Position numbers and translations under genes: made by a program | Notes under the pieces: model-generated | The model's database searches: none | The model's input: the letters and a program-made list of their open reading frames with translations, nothing else | Told to the model about the DNA's origin: nothing | In this document: piece by piece, positions 24,907-35,820 of the stretch | Layout: each line of letters begins with the position of its first letter | Numbering within the stretch: the stretch's first letter is position 1 | Assembly (NCBI GenBank): GCA_001464425.1 | Contig: LNEK01000039.1 | Span: 1 to 64,000, forward strand | Direction: 5' to 3' | DNA length: 64,000 bases | From: Alphaproteobacteria bacterium Ga0077535 | GTDB lineage: Bacteria; Pseudomonadota; Alphaproteobacteria; Caulobacterales; Aquidulcibacteraceae

Positions 24907-25862
24907 GCAGTCTCGATCCAAAACAATTCAGCGAAACCGCCGTTCCAGACGACACCAAGCAGATCAACGCCAGCATCATCGCCGCCATGACCGGCACGCC
25001 GGAATGGTGGGATGTCGGGGCGCAACGCGCGCGTGATGCGCGCCGCGCCGGCAAGGGCGCGTTTCCTGCGCCGGTGATGTCTGATCGCGCCCGCTGGATC
25101 GAGATCGACGGCCCAGCCGGGAAAGTAAAACTGCGCGTCGTCGCACCGGAAAAATCGCGCGGCGCTTATCTGCACATCCATGGCGGCGGACACGTGCTTG
25201 GCGGCGCTGATCAGCAAGACCGCCTGCTTGAAATCATCGCTGACGCAACCGGCCTCACCGCGATCAGCGTCGAGTATCGCTTGGCGCCGGAAAATCCCTA
25301 TCCCGCTGGGCCCGACGATTGTGAAGCGGCGGCGCTCTGGCTCAGCGACAATATCCGCGACTTCGGCGGCGATAAGCTCACCATCGGCGGCGAAAGCGCT
25401 GGCGCGCACTTGGCGGCGCTCACCATGCTGCGCTTGCGCGACCAGCACGGCCGCACGCCGTTCCACGCGGCCAATCTCGTGTTCGGCGTCTTCGATCTCG
25501 GCATGACGCCATCGGCGCGCGCCTTCGGCAACGAAGAGCGGCTGATCCTACGCACCATCGACATCGAAAAATTCGGCGAAGCGTTTCTCCCCGGACTCAG
25601 CGCCGAAGAAAAGCGCGCGCCGTATCTCTCACCGCTCTTCGCCGATCTCGGCGGCCTCTGCCCTGCGCTTTTCACCATCGGCACACGCGATGCATTGCTC
25701 GATGACAGCCTCTTCATGCACGCGCGCTGGGTTGCGGCTGGCAATGCGGGTGAGCTCGATATCTATCCAGGCGCCTGCCACGGCTTCCTCGCCTTCCCGT
25801 GCACACAGACGTTTGCTTCGCTCAAAAAGCAGATGGAATTTCTGAACGCGACGACGGTCTAG
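24903..25862 (+). CDS. Alpha/beta hydrolase, hormone-sensitive lipase type
   Basis: A 319-residue esterase/lipase of the HSL (GDXG) group. [11 protein letters not shown] provides the oxyanion hole (about 89-99), IGGESAGAH contains the nucleophile Ser (about 163), [10 protein letters not shown] the Asp and GACHGF the His. GTG at 24903 overlaps the EVE stop by four bases, which decides the start. It is the last gene of a YceI-EVE-hydrolase unit. The substrate is unknown. Confidence 0.88.
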   Translation: MSSLDPKQFSETAVPDDTKQINASIIAAMTGTPEWWDVGAQRARDARRAGKGAFPAPVMSDRARWIEIDGPAGKVKLRVVAPEKSRGAYLHIHGGGHVLGGADQQDRLLEIIADATGLTAISVEYRLAPENPYPAGPDDCEAAALWLSDNIRDFGGDKLTIGGESAGAHLAALTMLRLRDQHGRTPFHAANLVFGVFDLGMTPSARAFGNEERLILRTIDIEKFGEAFLPGLSAEEKRAPYLSPLFADLGGLCPALFTIGTRDALLDDSLFMHARWVAAGNAGELDIYPGACHGFLAFPCTQTFASLKKQMEFLNATTV

Positions 25863-26145
25863 AGGCCGACGAACCGACACGCCGCCACGACGAAAAGCGC
25901 GCGTTTCGCATTCGCCGCACGCGCCTGCGCTCTCGTCTCAATCGCATTGAATAGAACTGCGCATCGCGGCCTCATGGGCTCACCGATTTCTGGTGAGCTT
26001 CCCGCCTGATACCCCCGCTCGCCAGTCTTAGCCTTTCTCTCGCCTCCACCGAGCGAAAGGCGGAGGCCCCGGCGCCGTCTTAGAGTGGCGGCGCCGGTGT
26101 ATCCAAAGCACTGCGGCAAGGCTCCTCCCCAGAGCAGCTTTGCCG
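25863..26145. other. Gap between convergent genes, no gene supported
   Basis: This 283-base gap between the esterase and S46 peptidase stops has no frame with family similarity; a 38-codon minus frame at 25859-25972 is not convincing. It contains short inverted repeats, for example GCTCACC/GGTGAGC at 25978-25998 and a GC-rich dyad near 26055-26100. These may terminate transcription from both sides. Confidence 0.5.
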
Positions 26146-28209
26146 TCAGCGGCCTTCAAGCTCCGCCAGCAATTCCGGCATGCCGTACACATCGGCGAGC
26201 GATGCGCGGATCACCGTCGACGCAACGGTCACGGAACGGTTCAGTTCGCCATCGTAGAAATATTCCCCGCCAAGCGAGTGAATATTGCCATCGAACACAG
26301 CGCCGACGACGCGGCCTTCGCGATCGAGCAGCGGGCTGCCCGAATTGCCGCCGATCACATCATTGCTCGATGACACGTTGAAGATCGCGTTCGGATCGAG
26401 CCGCGAACGCGCATCGATCCAGCGCTGGCTCAACACGAATGGCATCGAGCCGGTAGCGCGCTCGTAGAGCCCGCGTGTGTACGTAAACGGCGGAACCTCG
26501 CGGCCTCCCGCCTCGGTCCATCCGGTCACGCGGCCATACGAGACACGCGGGCTGAAGGTTGCGTCCGGATATTGGGCCTCGCCAAAGGCGCGGAAGCGTG
26601 CGCGGGCGATGCGTTCGTGGGCGCGCGCAGCCGGGCCTTCAACTTCAGCCACATAACGCGTCCGCACGGCGCGTGCGTCAGCATCCCAAGCGCGCACGAA
26701 CTGGATCAGCGGATCGTCGGACGCCGCGACTGCCGCTTCGCCGCCTTCCCAGAGTTGCTGGCGGTACGCCGGGTCAGCGAGCCGCGAACGCACCAGGCGC
26801 GCCGCCAGCGCTTCCGGACTCTCATTGCCAAGCACCCGCCGCACGATGGCGTTATCGGCGGTCAGGTGTTCGCGCATTTTCGAGAGCCAGAACGCGAGTT
26901 GGATTTCCTCGAACTCAGCGATCACTGGCCTCTGCGCGCCAACGCTGGACGCGACAGCCGGCATACGCGCTTCGCTATACCGCGGCAGGCGCTGCGCATC
27001 AGGCAAGGACCGCTCGGCCGCGCCGCGCACGATATCGCGCGCCCAGCTGAACAGCACAGAGCGCTCGCCCGCGCGTGCTTCCAGGTACTGGTACGAGTAG
27101 AACATGCCGCGATACGCCGCTTGCGCGCGCTCGATTTCGCCCCACGCATCGCCGACTTCGCGTTGCGACACGCGGTTGCGGCGCACGCGCGTCTGCAGAT
27201 CCGTCTCGCGTGCGGTGACACGCGCAAATCCTGCGGGATCAGCCAAAGCTTGCCGGCGGCCGGAGAGGCCCTTGAACGAGTTTTCCACACTTTGCAGCGT
27301 GCTCGACGCGATCCGCGACTGATCCGGTCCTTGCTGCGCGTAAGCGATCAACCGCCCGCGCATTTCTGAGAGCGAGGCGATTTGCCATGGCAAATTGAAG
27401 TCACGCTCGAACGCCAGTTCCGCCGTCGTGCGCAGCCGCGAGGTGCGCCCTGGGTTGCCGGCGATCATCACGATCTCGTTTGCTTCGAGCGGCGTAAAGC
27501 GCATCGAGAGATGGTTCGGCGTCACGGCTGGCGCGCCGTTCTCGTAAACACGCAGGAATGAGAAATCGACGCCGTAACGCGGGAAGTTGAAATTGTCCGG
27601 ATCGCCGCCGAATTTGGCCATCTGATGCTCGGGCGCGAACACCAGACGCACGTCCGTGTAGCGCGTGTAGCGATGCAAAGCGTAGCGCCCGCCTTGGTAG
27701 AGCGTCACGACTTCACAGCGCGTTGCGCCATTTGAGCATTCGCGCTCCAACCGCGCGATCTCAGCATCACGAGTGCGGGCGAACAGCTCGGGCGCAACGC
27801 CCGCCGTCGCGGTTTCGATGGCGCTGGTAACGTTCGATATGCCGGTCAGCACATCGACGTTCCAATTCGGGCAACGGCGTTCTTCCTCGCGCGTACGCGC
27901 CATAAAGCCGTTTTCGATATAATTGGCTTCAGTAGTGGAGAGCGCGGTCACGCAGGCGATGACGCAATGGTGGTTGGTCAGCGCCAAGCCCTGTCCGCTC
28001 ACGATCGACGCCGAGCAGCCAGGCACGCGCGCGGTGCCGGCCATCACGCGCTGCAGCCACGCCTGATCAGGCGCCCAGCCCATTTCGCTTTGCATACGAG
28101 CGGTCGGGAAATTGTCGAAAGTCCACATCCCCTCTTCGCTCGACGCTGGCGTTGCGACGAGTGCGAGGATGCCGAGTGCGGCTACGGCCGCGCGCAAATT
28201 CTGGCGCAT
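26146..28209 (-). CDS. S46 family dipeptidyl-peptidase, DPP7-like
   Basis: A 687-residue exported serine peptidase of family S46 (DPP7/DPP11), releasing dipeptides from N-termini of peptides. A signal peptide ends about residue 24. EGMWTFDNFP opens the mature enzyme; LALTNHHCV (about 77-85) carries the catalytic His, and GNSGSPLLD (about residue 622) the Ser. The residue 18 positions after the Ser is Gly (in FDGN), as in DPP7; DPP11 has Arg there, so hydrophobic rather than acidic P1 preference is inferred. It stands alone, convergent with the esterase. Confidence 0.92.
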   Translation of the reverse strand: MRQNLRAAVAALGILALVATPASSEEGMWTFDNFPTARMQSEMGWAPDQAWLQRVMAGTARVPGCSASIVSGQGLALTNHHCVIACVTALSTTEANYIENGFMARTREEERRCPNWNVDVLTGISNVTSAIETATAGVAPELFARTRDAEIARLERECSNGATRCEVVTLYQGGRYALHRYTRYTDVRLVFAPEHQMAKFGGDPDNFNFPRYGVDFSFLRVYENGAPAVTPNHLSMRFTPLEANEIVMIAGNPGRTSRLRTTAELAFERDFNLPWQIASLSEMRGRLIAYAQQGPDQSRIASSTLQSVENSFKGLSGRRQALADPAGFARVTARETDLQTRVRRNRVSQREVGDAWGEIERAQAAYRGMFYSYQYLEARAGERSVLFSWARDIVRGAAERSLPDAQRLPRYSEARMPAVASSVGAQRPVIAEFEEIQLAFWLSKMREHLTADNAIVRRVLGNESPEALAARLVRSRLADPAYRQQLWEGGEAAVAASDDPLIQFVRAWDADARAVRTRYVAEVEGPAARAHERIARARFRAFGEAQYPDATFSPRVSYGRVTGWTEAGGREVPPFTYTRGLYERATGSMPFVLSQRWIDARSRLDPNAIFNVSSSNDVIGGNSGSPLLDREGRVVGAVFDGNIHSLGGEYFYDGELNRSVTVASTVIRASLADVYGMPELLAELEGR

Positions 28210-28287
28210 GTTGCCCCCAAATCAGTTGGGAGCAAGAAAGCCCAGACGGCCCGCGCGCGGCAAGCCTCTAGCGGCGAATGGAACTCG

Positions 28288-28833
28288 TCAGAGCCCCAAC
28301 GCCGCGCGCATTTCGGTTTTTACCTCTGGAGAAAGCTCTTCCGCTTCGTCAATGAATTCGCGGACCGACTCCGCGTCGGCGCCGGTGATGCGCACATAGG
28401 CGCGATCATCAGCGTCGCCCGGGCCGCCCTCATCGGCGTGCACCGTGATCTGCTGGCCATCGGCCCCCATCGAGAGATTGACGCGCCCGCTTTCGCCTTG
28501 GCCTTCTTCCTCGTCGCCAGAGATGCTCATGGAAAAGCCCGGCAGCCGAAGCGCCATCACTTCCGGCAACGGCTCGCCTTCGGGCGGCGCCGTTCCGGCA
28601 AGCGCTTGGGCGCGATCGTCAGCCATCAGTGCGGAGGCGCCGCCCGAGGCGCGGGCGCCTACCGTGCGGCCGTCCGGCGCAATGACGATGTAACTTTGCT
28701 CAAGCTCGCTGGCGCGGATTTCCATGGTGTAGGTATCCGCGGCCGCTTCGGTTTGGCCGCCCTCGCCGGTCGTCGTCGCGTCTCCGCACGCAGCCACGCC
28801 AAGCGCCAGAGCCGCTACAATCATCCACCGCAT
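28288..28833 (-). CDS. Hypothetical lipoprotein
   Basis: A 181-residue protein with a lipobox signal peptide (ALALGVAACGD, Cys at about 16) and a Gly/Thr/Glu-rich linker. The mature part has two strand-rich blocks, YTMEIRASELEQSYIVIAPDGRTVGARASGG and FSMSISGDEEEGQ, and an acidic helical end. No family is recognised. The start is the Met before RWMIVAA; upstream codons do not look coding. Confidence 0.65.
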   Translation of the reverse strand: MRWMIVAALALGVAACGDATTTGEGGQTEAAADTYTMEIRASELEQSYIVIAPDGRTVGARASGGASALMADDRAQALAGTAPPEGEPLPEVMALRLPGFSMSISGDEEEGQGESGRVNLSMGADGQQITVHADEGGPGDADDRAYVRITGADAESVREFIDEAEELSPEVKTEMRAALGL

Positions 28834-28946
28834 CGAAATCCTCCTCACCCGGGCCGCCATCATCGGCGCGCGCGCCATCGGCGGCAAGCGCACCGAACGC
28901 GGGCCTATTCAGAGGATGCAGCGCGCGCGGGGCTTGGATGCAGAGC

Positions 28947-29087
28947 CTAGCGGCAGTTGATGCGATCGCGCCCGTAGTTTTCGCGCTCGCACTCTTCGCG
29001 GCGTTGCTCGTCGTATGCGCCCTGGAGCGTGGAGGCGCAGCCCGCCAAGGCCATCGCCGCCACGAGGACAAGAACTAGGCGACGCAT
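28947..29087 (-). CDS. Very small lipoprotein
   Basis: A 46-residue frame: signal peptide RRLVLVLVAAMALAGC with a perfect LAGC lipobox (Cys at 17), followed by a charged 29-residue tail (DEQRREECERENYGRDRINC) with two further cysteines. GGGAGG lies seven bases before the ATG. It is too short for routine prediction but all its features point to a real secreted lipoprotein. Role unknown; small peptidoglycan-proximal lipoproteins of this sort are common in the group. Confidence 0.7.
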   Translation of the reverse strand: MRRLVLVLVAAMALAGCASTLQGAYDEQRREECERENYGRDRINCR

Positions 29088-29115
29088 CAGGGCCTCCCGC
29101 TAAGACGGGTAGAGC

Positions 29116-29364
29116 CTACCGCGTCCGCTCGAACCGCACCACTTTCTGGTCCTGATCGACATAGGCGACCCGGTAGCCGGCCCGCATCCAAGCGCGGGCG
29201 TGGGTGTGGTGGTCCTGGTTATCGTTTGCCCAGAACGAGCGGTGCTTAACCGCGCTCTGCGGCAGCGACCGGCCGATGATGGATTCAATATCTTCGAAAG
29301 TGAGCATTTCCGGCCGGCCGTTACGCCGGCTAAGGTGCGTATGCAGCGCTGCGTACTTGCGCAT
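29116..29364 (-). CDS. DUF7662-like small protein
   Basis: An 82-residue protein with MRKYAALHTHL, then LTFEDIESIIGRSLPQSAVKHRSFWANDNQDHHTHARAWMRAGYRVAYVD, a compact pattern seen in a widespread bacterial small domain (DUF7662). No catalytic role is established. The start at 29364 is chosen because residues upstream in frame lack similarity. It is divergent from the hydrolase at 29502. Confidence 0.7.
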   Translation of the reverse strand: MRKYAALHTHLSRRNGRPEMLTFEDIESIIGRSLPQSAVKHRSFWANDNQDHHTHARAWMRAGYRVAYVDQDQKVVRFERTR

Positions 29365-29501
29365 CTCTTTCGTCTCCCGCGACCTACATCTGAAGCGGAT
29401 CGGGTCCGCAACGATGCTGACGGAAGTAGAGGCTGAACTGATTTGCGCGATATGCACAGTGGGGGCGCAACGAGTCTTGCAGTTGGGGCGGAGTTCGAGA
29501 G

Positions 29502-30326
29502 ATGGCTGAGACTTGGGATTTCGGCCGCGGCCTTAGTGGCTATCGCTGGCCCGCCGCTGACGCGCGCGCCAACGTTCTGCTCGCCCACGGCTTCGCTGAA
29601 TACGCCGAGCGCTATGTCGCGCACTATCACCAACTGGTGCCGAAGCTGAATGCGCTGGGTTTCAACGTCTACGCGTTCGATCTGCGCGGACATGGCCGCT
29701 CGCCTGGCGCGCGCGGCGTCACCGACATGCGCGAAGCCGTAGCCGATCACATCGCCGCTCGCCGCGCGCTCGCTGCAGAAGACAAGCCGCTCTTTCTCTT
29801 TGGCCACTCGCTCGGCGGCCTGCTCACAGCCGCCAGCGCGGCGCAGGATAAGTCCAACATAGCAGGCGTCATTCTCTCGGCCCCCGCGCTCAGCATCTCC
29901 GCCCCCGCGCATCTGCGCGCCATCGCGGGCGTGGTTTCGATCTTCGCGCCGGGCGCGCGCCTTGTGCCGCCGCTCGACGCGGACGGGCTCTCGCGCATTC
30001 CAGAGGAAGTCGCCGCCTATCGCAAAGACCCGATGATCAGCGATACGCGCGTGCCCGCTAAAACCGGCGCCACCGCCATCGACGTCGCCGAAGCTTCGTG
30101 GCCGCTCTATCGCAAATGGACCCTTCCCGTGCTCGTCCTCCACGGCGAGCAGGACCGCGCCACCGATCCCGAAGGCAGCAAACGCTTCGCCGCGCTCGCG
30201 CCAGCGCCGGACAAGCACCTCATCCTCTATCCACAAGGACGCCACGAATTGCTCAACGACCTCGAGCGCGATGCGGCCATGAGCGCAATCACGGACTGGC
30301 TCGGCGAACGCGCAGCGCGCGCGTGA
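29502..30326 (+). CDS. Alpha/beta hydrolase, monoacylglycerol lipase/lysophospholipase type
   Basis: A 274-residue serine hydrolase of the PldB/MGL group. LLAHGFAEYAERY provides the oxyanion hole, DLRGHGRSPGARG is the family cap entry, FGHSLGG (about 107) has the nucleophile, LHGEQDRATD the Asp and GRHELLND the His. No signal peptide is present, so it should act in the cytoplasm. It is followed by a thiolase 72 bases downstream, so a lipid-degradation role is reasonable but unproven. Confidence 0.88.
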   Translation: MAETWDFGRGLSGYRWPAADARANVLLAHGFAEYAERYVAHYHQLVPKLNALGFNVYAFDLRGHGRSPGARGVTDMREAVADHIAARRALAAEDKPLFLFGHSLGGLLTAASAAQDKSNIAGVILSAPALSISAPAHLRAIAGVVSIFAPGARLVPPLDADGLSRIPEEVAAYRKDPMISDTRVPAKTGATAIDVAEASWPLYRKWTLPVLVLHGEQDRATDPEGSKRFAALAPAPDKHLILYPQGRHELLNDLERDAAMSAITDWLGERAARA

Positions 30327-30398
30327 ATCTAAAACTATCGGATGGTTGCCGGCGCGCGCCGGCCAGCGCAAACTCACGACAAGCGGGAGCGTGAGCCT

Positions 30399-31574
30399 AT
30401 GAGAGACGTCGCCATCGTCAGCTATTGCCGCACCGGCATCGCCAAAGCGCAGCGCGGCGCGCTGAACTTGACCCACGGCATCCCGATGGCCGCGCACGTG
30501 ATGAAGGAAGCGATCGCGCGTGCGCGGATCGAAGCTGGCGAGATCGAAGACGTCGTGCTCGGCTGCGGCTTGCCGGAGGGCGCGACCGGCCACAACGTCG
30601 CGCGCAATGCCGCGCTGTTCGCCGGCTTTGGCGCGGGCGTGCCGGGCGTTACCGTCAACCGCTATTGTGGCTCTGGCCTTACTGCCGCCTCGTACATCGC
30701 CAACGCCATCGCGCGCGGCGAGATCGCGTGCGGGCTTGCCGGCGGCGTCGAGAGCATTTCGCTGGTGCAGTTCAATTTGAACTTCAACGGCTTCTTCTAC
30801 GCGCCGCTGCAGCAAATGATGCCCGCCGTCTGGTGGACGATGAATCAAACCGCCGACTTCGTCGCCGAGAAGTACGGCATCAGCCGCCAAGCGCTCGACG
30901 AATACGTGGTGATGAGCCAAAAGCGCGTCGCCGATGCGAGCGCTGCGGGCAAAAACGCCGAAGAGATCGTCCCGATCACAACGACGATGAAAGTCACCGA
31001 TAAAGCCACCGGCCAAAGCAGCGAGGTCGAAGTCACGCTCGACCGCGACGAAGGCCCTCGCCCCGACACCACTTACGAAAAACTCGCGTCGCTGAAGCCC
31101 GTGCTTGAGGGCGGCACGACGACGGCTGGCAACGCCTCGCAACTGTCCGATGGCGCAGCGGCTGTCGTGATGATGGACGCTGATCTCGCCGCACAACGTG
31201 GGCTTCCGATCCTCGGTTATTGGCGCGGCTTTGCCTTGGGGTCTGTCGCGCCTGAAGAGATGAGCATCGCCATCACGCCGGCGATCCAGAAGCTTATGCA
31301 GCAAAACGCCGTCAACGCCGCCGACGTTGATCTATGGGAGCTGCACGAGGCTTACGCCGTCACCACACTCTACAATCAGCGCGAACTGCAAACGCCGTGG
31401 GAGCGCACCAACGTCAATGGCGGCGCCATCGCGCTCGGCCACCCGTACGGCATGAGCGGCATCCGCTATCTCGGCTCGACCCTGCTCGAACTCGGCCGCC
31501 GCAACGCCAAGCGCGCGATCGTTGGCGTCTGCACAGCCGGCGGCATGGCGACGGCGGCTTTGTTGGAGCGCTAG
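30399..31574 (+). CDS. Acetyl-CoA C-acyltransferase (thiolase), FadI/HADHB-like
   Basis: A 391-residue degradative thiolase that cleaves 3-ketoacyl-CoA with CoA. VNRYCGSGL places the catalytic Cys at about 90; GGAIALGHPYGMSG provides the His and VGVCTAGGMATA the second Cys near the C-terminus. The usual NEAFA is replaced by HEAYA, as in FadI/HADHB-type thiolases (HEAFS). The start is the ATG at 30399 after GGGAGCG. Partner beta-oxidation genes are not adjacent. Confidence 0.93.
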   Translation: MRDVAIVSYCRTGIAKAQRGALNLTHGIPMAAHVMKEAIARARIEAGEIEDVVLGCGLPEGATGHNVARNAALFAGFGAGVPGVTVNRYCGSGLTAASYIANAIARGEIACGLAGGVESISLVQFNLNFNGFFYAPLQQMMPAVWWTMNQTADFVAEKYGISRQALDEYVVMSQKRVADASAAGKNAEEIVPITTTMKVTDKATGQSSEVEVTLDRDEGPRPDTTYEKLASLKPVLEGGTTTAGNASQLSDGAAAVVMMDADLAAQRGLPILGYWRGFALGSVAPEEMSIAITPAIQKLMQQNAVNAADVDLWELHEAYAVTTLYNQRELQTPWERTNVNGGAIALGHPYGMSGIRYLGSTLLELGRRNAKRAIVGVCTAGGMATAALLER

Positions 31575-31655
31575 CGACAGCGCTGTGACGGCGGGCACAT
31601 CCCTCGCCCGCGCGGATAGGAGACGCCCGACCGCAGTTTCGAGGGAGAGAGCAGT

Positions 31656-32414
31656 ATGAGCCAACGACATGATCATCATGGCGCGTCCACCATTCGCCCG
31701 TCGCGCGGCGGTGGCGGTGGCGGCGGCAAATGGATACTTGCCGCGCTTGCGATCGCCATCCTCGCAGGCGGGGGCTATTGGGCTTACGCCACCTACGGCG
31801 CACCGCAGCCGCAAGAAGAGTCTCAGTTCGCTTACGACGAAGGCTATGCCGACGATTATGCGCTGCGCGACACCTCGGGCGTGGAGGATAGCGGCGCGGA
31901 CGAAAGTGCGGCGATCGATGACGCCGCCGAGCTTTCGCCAAGTTCCGCCGCACCGCCCAGCGCGGCGCCAGCACGGCGCACGGCGCCTGCACGCGCAATT
32001 CCGGCGCGGGCCGAGTCAGTGCCTGAAGCCACCATCGGCGTCACCCCCATCAACGCCACAACCGCCGAAGCCACCGAGAGCGACGAACTCGTCATCACCG
32101 CGCCGCAGCGCCCGACCTGGAGCCGCACGCCAAGTGCGCGCCGGCTCTCAGCGCTCTATCCGGAACGCGCGCTCGATCGTGGCCGCGAAGGCGAAGCGCG
32201 CCTCGCTTGCGTTGTGCAGGAACGCGGCGTCCTCGATTGCGATCGTGTTTCGGAAACGCCGGGCGGCTTCGGCCCCGCAGCGCTCCGCGTCGCACGCTCG
32301 TTCCGCCACACTGACACGCTCGCCGACGGCAGCAGCGCTGTCGGCTCACCGGTGAACCTGCGCGTGGTTTTCCGCATGGAAGACGAAGAACGCAGCCGCT
32401 TCGCCTCGCGCTGA
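31656..32414 (+). CDS. Energy transducer TonB-like protein
   Basis: A 252-residue protein: a basic, glycine-rich cytoplasmic start, one transmembrane helix (about 25-43), a Pro/Ala/Ser-rich periplasmic linker, and a TonB C-terminal-like domain from about 150 with WSRTPSARRLSALYPERALDRGREGEARLACVVQ. Its C-terminal pattern closely matches that of the TIR fusion protein at 55349-57031 (PSARR, LYPxRAL, CVVQ, DGSSAVG), so the two are related. No exbB/exbD genes are in the window. Confidence 0.78.
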   Translation: MSQRHDHHGASTIRPSRGGGGGGGKWILAALAIAILAGGGYWAYATYGAPQPQEESQFAYDEGYADDYALRDTSGVEDSGADESAAIDDAAELSPSSAAPPSAAPARRTAPARAIPARAESVPEATIGVTPINATTAEATESDELVITAPQRPTWSRTPSARRLSALYPERALDRGREGEARLACVVQERGVLDCDRVSETPGGFGPAALRVARSFRHTDTLADGSSAVGSPVNLRVVFRMEDEERSRFASR

Positions 32415-32531
32415 ATGGTAACGGCCGCGCGGCGAAAGTCGCGTGGCCGTTCTAGTTCGCGTTCCCTTTTCGCTCCCTTGACGCACTGCGCGCGCAGGTT
32501 GTTACCTGAGCCCGGTACTGGGGAGGATTTC

Positions 32532-32830
32532 ATGGCGCTCACGGACGCCCAACGAGAAGCGATCTATCGGCTGCGGTTGAAAAAACCCAATGCTGGCGGC
32601 TTATTCAAACATCTGGCCGAGATGCAACAAAATCGGCGGCAAACGTCAGTCAGCGTTGTCGAGAACGCATCAGGCCTGAACCGCGCGCTTGCGCTGGAGC
32701 TCATGCGCGAGATCGAGCAAGCTGGCGTTGCCAAAGTTCTTGGCGGCGGTGGCGGCCAGGAAAGCTACTTGGCATGGAATGACGGCGTCGATTGCCGCGA
32801 GATCGGCAAAGATACCGACGCGCCGCTCCG

Positions 32831-32834
<4 letters not shown>
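32532..32834 (+). CDS. Hypothetical protein, 100 residues
   Basis: A predominantly helical protein starting MALTDAQREAIYRLRLKKPNAGGLF, with AELMREIEQAGVAKVLGGGGGQESYLAW-like end. No Cys or transmembrane segment; no family recognised. The start follows GGGGAGG. The gene ends four bases inside ettA on the opposite strand. The helical start followed by a Gly-rich loop and strand is mildly reminiscent of winged-helix proteins, but this is only an impression. Confidence 0.65.
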
Positions 32835-34501
<1,667 letters not shown>

Positions 34502-34673
34502 CTGGGTGGTCCGTTCTGTTGGAAAATCGAAGCGCGGATATAGCGATGCGCGCCCTGAGCGTCCATTGCCCCGCCGAGCCTAACCCAGGTTATTTTGCGT
34601 TTTGTTCGCAACAGGAACTGCGGCGCGGCCCGCGTCGTTCAAGCTCCACACTTCAACCAAGGAGCAAGCCCCC

Positions 34674-35186
34674 ATGCCCGCCGCGCAAACCCGCAAGTCC
34701 GCTTCAAAATCCACCACGAAGGCCACTCAGGCCCCTGACGCGATCAAGCTCCTCAAAGACGATCACCGCGAGGTCGAGGAATGGTTCGAGGAATTTGAAA
34801 GCACGTCGAGCGCTTCCAAGAAGCAAAAGCTCGCCAACCAGATTTGCCTCGCGCTCACCGTCCACGCGCAGATTGAAGAAGAGATCTTCTATCCAGCCTG
34901 CCGCGAAGCCGGCGTCGAAGATGACATGATGGACGAGGCCGACATCGAGCACGACGGCGCCAAGAAGCTGATCGCTGAAATCGAAGCAAGCGCGCCTGGC
35001 GACGATCATTACGACGCGCGCGTCAAAGTGCTGTCAGAGATGATCAAGCACCACGTCAAAGAAGAAGAACAGCGCGGCGGCATGTTCGCCAAGGCGAAGG
35101 AAGCCGATCTCGATTTGAAAGAACTCGGCATGGAATTGCTTCAGCGCAAAACCGAGCTGATGAAGCAGATGAAGGCGCGCCAGTAA
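34674..35186 (+). CDS. Hemerythrin domain protein
   Basis: A 170-residue soluble protein with a basic Thr/Lys-rich N-terminus and a four-helix hemerythrin-like bundle from about 22. Metal-ligand positions are seen as LLKDDHREVEEWF, HAQIEEEIFYP, EHDGAKKL and MIKHHVKEEE. Such proteins bind a di-iron or related site and sense oxygen or redox state, but the function here is unknown. The start is preceded by AAGGAG. Confidence 0.85.
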   Translation: MPAAQTRKSASKSTTKATQAPDAIKLLKDDHREVEEWFEEFESTSSASKKQKLANQICLALTVHAQIEEEIFYPACREAGVEDDMMDEADIEHDGAKKLIAEIEASAPGDDHYDARVKVLSEMIKHHVKEEEQRGGMFAKAKEADLDLKELGMELLQRKTELMKQMKARQ

Positions 35187-35238
35187 GCGCAGGTGTCATC
35201 CTGGGAGGCCACACGCGCGTCCCAGGATGACGAAGCGT

Positions 35239-35742
35239 TTAAGCCGGCGACCAGCTGCCGTCCGGCGCGCGGCAGAAGGTTTCGGGCGGCAGATTCTGAT
35301 TGCCGTATTGCGGGTCGCTGACCGTAGCGCTCACGCGTCGGCATTCCGGCCCGTAGCCTGGCGCGGCGCTCGGCTGGCTCACGCGCAATGAGCGCGGCGC
35401 GCCTTGATCCGATTGCCAGCTATCGCTCACCGGCTGGCCGCTATTGAGCGACTGATAGTACGCACTCTCAACCCGTTGCTGTTCACGCGCGCTGAGATAA
35501 CGGCAAACGCCATAGGTGCCGCCGCCGACGACCGCAGCGCCGATCGCAGCATTCTCTAGACGATTGTCCTCATCGCCGATCGCCGCGCCGGCGAGCGCGC
35601 CGATCCCGGCGCCGACGAGGGCGTTGCGCATGCATTGCGAGAGCTGCGTGCGCGCCGGCCCGCCGCCATAACCGCCAGTCGTTTCGCACGAGGCAAGCAC
35701 CATCGTGCCCGCCAGCGCGGCGCAGAGAAGCTTCAATTTCAT
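35239..35742 (-). CDS. Glycine-zipper lipoprotein
   Basis: A 167-residue protein with a lipobox (VLASCET, Cys at about 19) and a glycine zipper, VGAGIGALAGAAIG, near residues 42-55, a motif that inserts in membranes in several outer-membrane lipoproteins. The rest is polar and ends GPECRRVSATVSDPQYGNQ. No enzyme motif. Start after a GTGTCACAG region with a modest ribosome site. Confidence 0.78.
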   Translation of the reverse strand: MKLKLLCAALAGTMVLASCETTGGYGGGPARTQLSQCMRNALVGAGIGALAGAAIGDEDNRLENAAIGAAVVGGGTYGVCRYLSAREQQRVESAYYQSLNSGQPVSDSWQSDQGAPRSLRVSQPSAAPGYGPECRRVSATVSDPQYGNQNLPPETFCRAPDGSWSPA

Positions 35743-35820
35743 CTGTGACACTCCGTTCATGTCGCCAAGCGTCCTCGCGCCGCAGCGATTAAAGGTGGCT
35801 CAAGCAGCAAGCTTAGCAGA

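Noticed and set aside
25859-25972. 38-codon minus-strand frame after the esterase.
   Set aside because: No ribosome binding site, no signal or family; overlaps the esterase end.
29100-31304. Very long (734 codons) open frame on the minus strand opposite the hydrolase and thiolase genes.
   Set aside because: It is the antisense shadow of two strongly supported genes on the plus strand; high-GC DNA gives long antisense frames, and its translation is Arg/Ala rich with no motifs.
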